This document shows, in pieces, positions 60,930-64,000 of a DNA stretch of 64,000 nucleotides. The position numbers and the translations under genes are program-made. Position 1 is the stretch's first letter; every line of letters begins with the position of its first letter. Origin of the DNA: Pollutimonas subterranea (lineage in GTDB: Bacteria; Pseudomonadota; Gammaproteobacteria; Burkholderiales; Burkholderiaceae_B). The stretch is taken from NCBI RefSeq assembly GCF_002849655.1, contig NZ_PDNW01000009.1:116510-180509 (forward strand). Direction: 5' to 3'. The notes under the pieces are model-generated. The model was not told the origin of the DNA. It did no database searches and worked only from the letters and a program-made list of their open reading frames with translations.

Positions 60930-61763
60930 TCAGGAGCCGTTCGGGACGGCAAGAGCAAGCTTTTCTTTATGTTCGATGACGCGTCCGGTGTCTTCCGTCC
61001 ATTTGAATCGCAATTCGCCGCTCTCTCGTGGCGTCACATCGAATCGGAGGTATGGGTTCATTGACAGCGAGCGATGGTAAGTCGCCCTGATGAGCGGCCT
61101 GTGGTCCAGTGTTGCATTGAATGTCTTGATGATGCGTTGCGGGGGTGTGGAACCTGTCGCGTCCGCCGCCAAGCCTGTCGTCATGGGGTGTGTGATCATG
61201 GTCAGCACTTCGCCCGTGTTTCCTTGTTTCCAGGTTTTTGGTACGCGAACACGGGCCTTCATTTCGTTGGCGCTGTCGGGCTGGCCCGGTGCGATGCAGC
61301 CGCTGGTGGTGACACGCACGTCGCGCTCGGCGATCAGGACGCGGCCGTCGTCAGTGTGCGCGACAGCAATCACTGTTTGCGATTCGCTCAGCCGAATTCG
61401 CGTGGTCAGGTTCAATGTCTCGATTTCCAGTCCAAATTCGAATTCGGCCACCTGGGGAGTCGGATTTCCAGGTGCAAAAATAGCGAGTCGCCGGATAGAG
61501 GGTCCATTTGAGTTCAGGCTGGATTTGATCGTCAACGGCACGGCGGAGCCATCTTCCGCCACCAGGGGCAATGTGACCAGCAAGGTTTCATTGGATAGTT
61601 GCGCATCGCCGACCCGATCGCGGATGGCAGCGATGCCTTGCCAGGTTTGTGCTGTCGCCAGCTGAGGCAGGCATAGGGTGGCCACGCCGGCCAACGCACA
61701 TTGCATTACGCGACGGCGCGTTATAAAACGGTTGGTTTCAGGATGAGTCACTGGGAAATCCAT
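60930..61763 (-). CDS. SoxY-SoxZ fusion, sulfur-carrier-like protein
   Basis: This 277-residue exported protein has Tat-like signal TRRRVMQCALAGVATLCLPQ ending ATAQ. A SoxY-like domain (residues ~45-155) ends in VTTSGCIAPG with Cys156. A SoxZ-like domain (~165-270, ARVRVPKTWKQGNTGEVLTM with LDHRPLIRATYHRSLSMNPY) follows. In ordinary SoxY the Cys lies on a C-terminal GGCGG arm; here it is internal and lacks those glycines. It may carry sulfur for the upstream flavocytochrome c. It follows the YeeE/YedE gene by 67 bases. Confidence 0.84.
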   Translation of the reverse strand: MDFPVTHPETNRFITRRRVMQCALAGVATLCLPQLATAQTWQGIAAIRDRVGDAQLSNETLLVTLPLVAEDGSAVPLTIKSSLNSNGPSIRRLAIFAPGNPTPQVAEFEFGLEIETLNLTTRIRLSESQTVIAVAHTDDGRVLIAERDVRVTTSGCIAPGQPDSANEMKARVRVPKTWKQGNTGEVLTMITHPMTTGLAADATGSTPPQRIIKTFNATLDHRPLIRATYHRSLSMNPYLRFDVTPRESGELRFKWTEDTGRVIEHKEKLALAVPNGS

Positions 61764-61830
61764 GAGGTAAGACGAGGGCTTACCTCGCGCTCCGTATAAG
61801 ACTGCATTGTTGGATATTGACTCATGCCGG

Positions 61831-62865
61831 CTAAACGGTTGAGGAGCCAGTCATGGTCGGCCCGGGTGCACGCGCCCATGCGAGCCGTGCGCCCACGACA
61901 ATGGCAAGCGCCGATATCATCGAGCTATACGCCAGGGTGGACAGACCTGTCAGCCCTTGACCTATCGAGCAACCCAGGGCCAGGGCGCCGCCGACTCCCA
62001 TGAGTGCGCCGCCCGCAATATAACGCGTCATCTGGCGGGGCGATTCGAACCCTTCGATTCGGTAGCGGCCGCGCAGAACCGCCGCAAAGAAGGAGCCCGC
62101 CAGCACACCAATTACCACTGTGATGCCGAAACGCAGGCTCATGCCCGTGGCAATCATTGCATAATGAAGGGTATCGCCAACGGGAGCAACAAACGTCAGC
62201 GATGCGATCGGTGCCGGTTCGAAATCATCGGCGCCCAGCCATCCTGTCACCAGCCAGCCGGCGACGACCAGAAGACCAATGATGGCGCCGCCCGCCAGAT
62301 CCGTCGCCCGCTGTCCAGCTTTGCGTGGCCGCAAGGCGAATAACGTCAGCGCCGCGACCAGGACCCATACCGTCAGGGATCGAGGTAGACCCTGGGGTAC
62401 GGCCACCGACTCAGGTGAAAGTGTTGTGAATTCCGAGATAAAGACGCGCAGTGGGGCTGCGATGCCCGTAAGCGTTATATAGGCCGCAATGCCCAGGCAC
62501 ACCAGCACCACGAAGGACCTGAGGTTGCCCTGGCCGAGCAATACGAGCGCACGGGCCCCACAACCGTTGGACAGGCCCATGCCATAGCCGAACATGATCC
62601 CGCCAACAGGAAGCAGCAGCCACGAAAACGAGGGTGTCATGTATACGGACTTGGTGATGTCTGCCAGGCCCATCGATGCGACAACATGGGTGCCCGCCAA
62701 TGCAACGGCCAATGCAAGGGCGAAAGCATGCAATTTGTAGCCGGCATTGCCTGACCAGTATTCCTTCAGGCCTCGATGTAGGCAGAACCCGGTGACCTGG
62801 CCGCAGACGCCAAAGACAAGGCCGACGGCCAGGCCGGCCCAGAGTACGAGTTCAAGCTGTGGCAT
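61831..62865 (-). CDS. YeeE/YedE-family sulfur transporter
   Basis: This is a ~344-residue, roughly ten-helix membrane protein of the YeeE/YedE (thiosulfate transporter TsuA-like) family. The family cysteines are in GFCLHRGLKE, GLSNGCGARALVLLGQGNLR and ALGCSIGQGLTGLSTLAYSS. I take the ATG at 62865; a TTG at 62871 is also in frame. It sits between the flavocytochrome subunit and the SoxYZ fusion, and likely moves thiosulfate or a similar sulfur species across the inner membrane. Confidence 0.88.
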   Translation of the reverse strand: MPQLELVLWAGLAVGLVFGVCGQVTGFCLHRGLKEYWSGNAGYKLHAFALALAVALAGTHVVASMGLADITKSVYMTPSFSWLLLPVGGIMFGYGMGLSNGCGARALVLLGQGNLRSFVVLVCLGIAAYITLTGIAAPLRVFISEFTTLSPESVAVPQGLPRSLTVWVLVAALTLFALRPRKAGQRATDLAGGAIIGLLVVAGWLVTGWLGADDFEPAPIASLTFVAPVGDTLHYAMIATGMSLRFGITVVIGVLAGSFFAAVLRGRYRIEGFESPRQMTRYIAGGALMGVGGALALGCSIGQGLTGLSTLAYSSMISALAIVVGARLAWARAPGPTMTGSSTV

Positions 62866-62886
62866 ATTCAATGTAGACAGACCGGA

Positions 62887-63908
62887 TCAGGCACGCGTAC
62901 CCCATGTATCGAGCGCTATGGCGTTGTACCACGCTTCGCCATACTGGGCTTCAAGCTTGCGGAAGTTGGCATCTGCATTCTTGGGGCTGACTCCACCGGA
63001 GGCTTCGGCAAGCTTGCCGTCTTTAAGCGTATACAAATGCGCCACCGAAATGCCGTAGTCAGGGCCGATAAGGCTATAGCAGGTATTGGTGAACGAGGCC
63101 TGCGCCGCTGGCTTGCCGACCAAGGCATTCACGATGGCCGCCGCGGCAACCTTGGCCTGCGCATTGGCCGAGAAACCCGATTTTGGCATGGGTGACGCAA
63201 CAGTGGCGTCGCCCACTACATAGATGTGCGGCACCAGTTCAGACTCAAAGGTCTGCGGTTTGACGGGGACCCAGCCGCTCTGGTTCGTGACGCCCGCCAG
63301 TTCCGCAATAGCGCCTGCCTTCTGTGGCGGAATGACATTCAGTACGTCTGCCTTATGGATTTGGCCGAACTCGGTTTCCACCGATAGATTTTTTGCATCG
63401 ACGCGGACGACCTTGCCGTCTTTTGCCAGCGGTACCCATTCGATCAGGTCGCCGTACAACTGATTCCAACCGTCCTGGAATAGGCCTTGTTTGGAGAAGG
63501 CGTCTTTCGAATCGAGAATCACGATCTTGGACTTGGGCTTGTTGTGCTTGAGGTAATGCGCCACCATGCTGGCGCGCTCGTAAGGCCCGGGCGGGCAGCG
63601 GAAAGGATTGCCGGGCGCGACCATCAGGAAGGTGCCGCCATCCGGCATGGCTTCGAGCTGCTTCTTCAGCAAGGTGGTCTGGGCACCCGCCTTCCAGGCA
63701 TGTGGCGCAAACTGCGAAGCAGCTTCGTCGTAGCCTTCCAGGGCGTTCCAGCGGAAGTCGATGCCAGGAGATAGAAGCAGCTTGTCATAGGCCAGCACCT
63801 GGCCGCCCGCCAGGCGGACTTTCCTGGTCCCGGCATCTACCGCCGAGGCATAGTCGTGGACAACATTGACGCCTAGCCCGGAAATTTCATTATTGTTGTA
63901 GAAACGGG
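62887..63908 (-). pseudogene. fccB: flavocytochrome c sulfide dehydrogenase flavoprotein, 5' end lost to insertion
   Basis: The remaining ~340 residues carry the FccB domains: [60 protein letters not shown] and the C-terminal FCSD flavin-binding region ([20 protein letters not shown]). The N-terminal ~80-100 residues, with the signal peptide and the FAD GxGxxG motif, are missing. Coding homology stops near [13 protein letters not shown] at about 63890, where insertion-sequence-like DNA starts. The product should be inactive unless the other part lies beyond the window. The enzyme would oxidise sulfide to sulfur. Confidence 0.8.
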
Positions 63909-64000
63909 TAGGCAATCCCGTGCCAAAGGCTTATGGTTACTGGTATTCGACGCCACAACCAAACGGGATTGCCTATGCCAAATCGTACCACTGAACATCT
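63909..64000 (+). mobile_element. left end of a probable insertion sequence
   Basis: TAGGCAATCCCGT (63909-63921) recurs as the exact inverted repeat ACGGGATTGCCTA (63963-63975). The reading frame MPNRTTEH starts at the ATG 63975 and runs off the window. It abuts the broken fccB gene. The family cannot be named from eight residues. The inner arm holds the GGGA ribosome-binding site and the first base of the ATG. The outer boundary is approximate, and no target duplication can be seen. Confidence 0.55.

Noticed and set aside
1..64000. CRISPR arrays, tRNA or rRNA genes, prophage
   Set aside because: I saw no regularly spaced repeats, no tRNA cloverleaf with a CCA-type end and no phage structural genes. 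A tRNAscan and CRISPR search would settle this.

Overview
The window looks like chromosome from a free-living betaproteobacterium of the Burkholderiales, most likely Alcaligenaceae (Bordetella / Achromobacter / Pusillimonas relatives). This rests on the gene types: Bug/TctC-type periplasmic binding proteins, an OmpC-type porin, many LysR/AraC/LacI/MocR-regulated catabolic or transport units, a Cu/Zn superoxide dismutase, PhoX and Sox-type sulfur genes. It also rests on the fairly GC-rich codon use. There is no rRNA, tRNA, CRISPR array or prophage that I can recognise. Assignments come from reading motifs, not from database searches.

Layout. 1-2.1 kb: N-terminal part of a Fur-type-regulated TonB siderophore receptor, a haloacid dehalogenase and a small unknown gene. 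2.1-6.1 kb: two divergent TPP riboswitches, one leading an SSS-family transporter and the other an SDR plus flavin-monooxygenase operon. 6.2-13 kb: lipoprotein, membrane protein, serine hydrolase, NYN-OST-HTH protein, CopG-type regulator behind an 18-bp palindrome, a frameshifted PHB-depolymerase-type esterase and an ABC-F protein. 13-25.5 kb: MocR regulator/EamA exporter pair, Sui1 factor, MFS carriers, methyltransferase, lytic transglycosylase-like lipoprotein, LysP-type permease, entericidin-like peptide, TTC38-like TPR protein with an AraC regulator, SodC. 25.5-33.6 kb: FdhF/YdeP oxidoreductase, then a LacI-controlled ABC importer operon ending in a phosphodiesterase.

33.7-42 kb: a deaminase and two paralogous rsuA-type pseudouridine synthases bracketing a LysR-controlled six-gene catabolic operon (amidohydrolase, unknown alpha/beta-barrel protein, CMD protein, SDR, SMP-30 lactonase, Bug binding protein). 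42-48 kb: porin with a leader hairpin, a Fur-type siderophore-binding protein, PhoX and a phytase-like phosphatase. 47.8-50 kb: a Bug gene and a RidA gene that both lack a normal start codon, then a ParDE-type toxin-antitoxin pair. 50-55 kb: CorC/HlyC-type membrane protein, Na/Pi cotransporter, chemoreceptor. 55-60.8 kb: an Ssu-like ABC transporter whose operon also encodes an acyl-CoA ligase, thioesterase and quinone-reductase-like enzyme. 60.9-64 kb: a sulfur operon (flavocytochrome c flavoprotein, YeeE/YedE transporter, SoxY-SoxZ fusion) whose first gene is cut by what looks like an insertion sequence.

The best candidate for an undescribed system is the thiamin-responsive divergent locus at 2.1-6.1 kb. 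A transporter and a two-enzyme oxidative module sit back to back, each behind its own TPP aptamer, which suggests uptake and oxidative conversion of a thiamin-related compound. Second is the 55-60.8 kb operon, which joins sulfonate-type ABC import to CoA activation.
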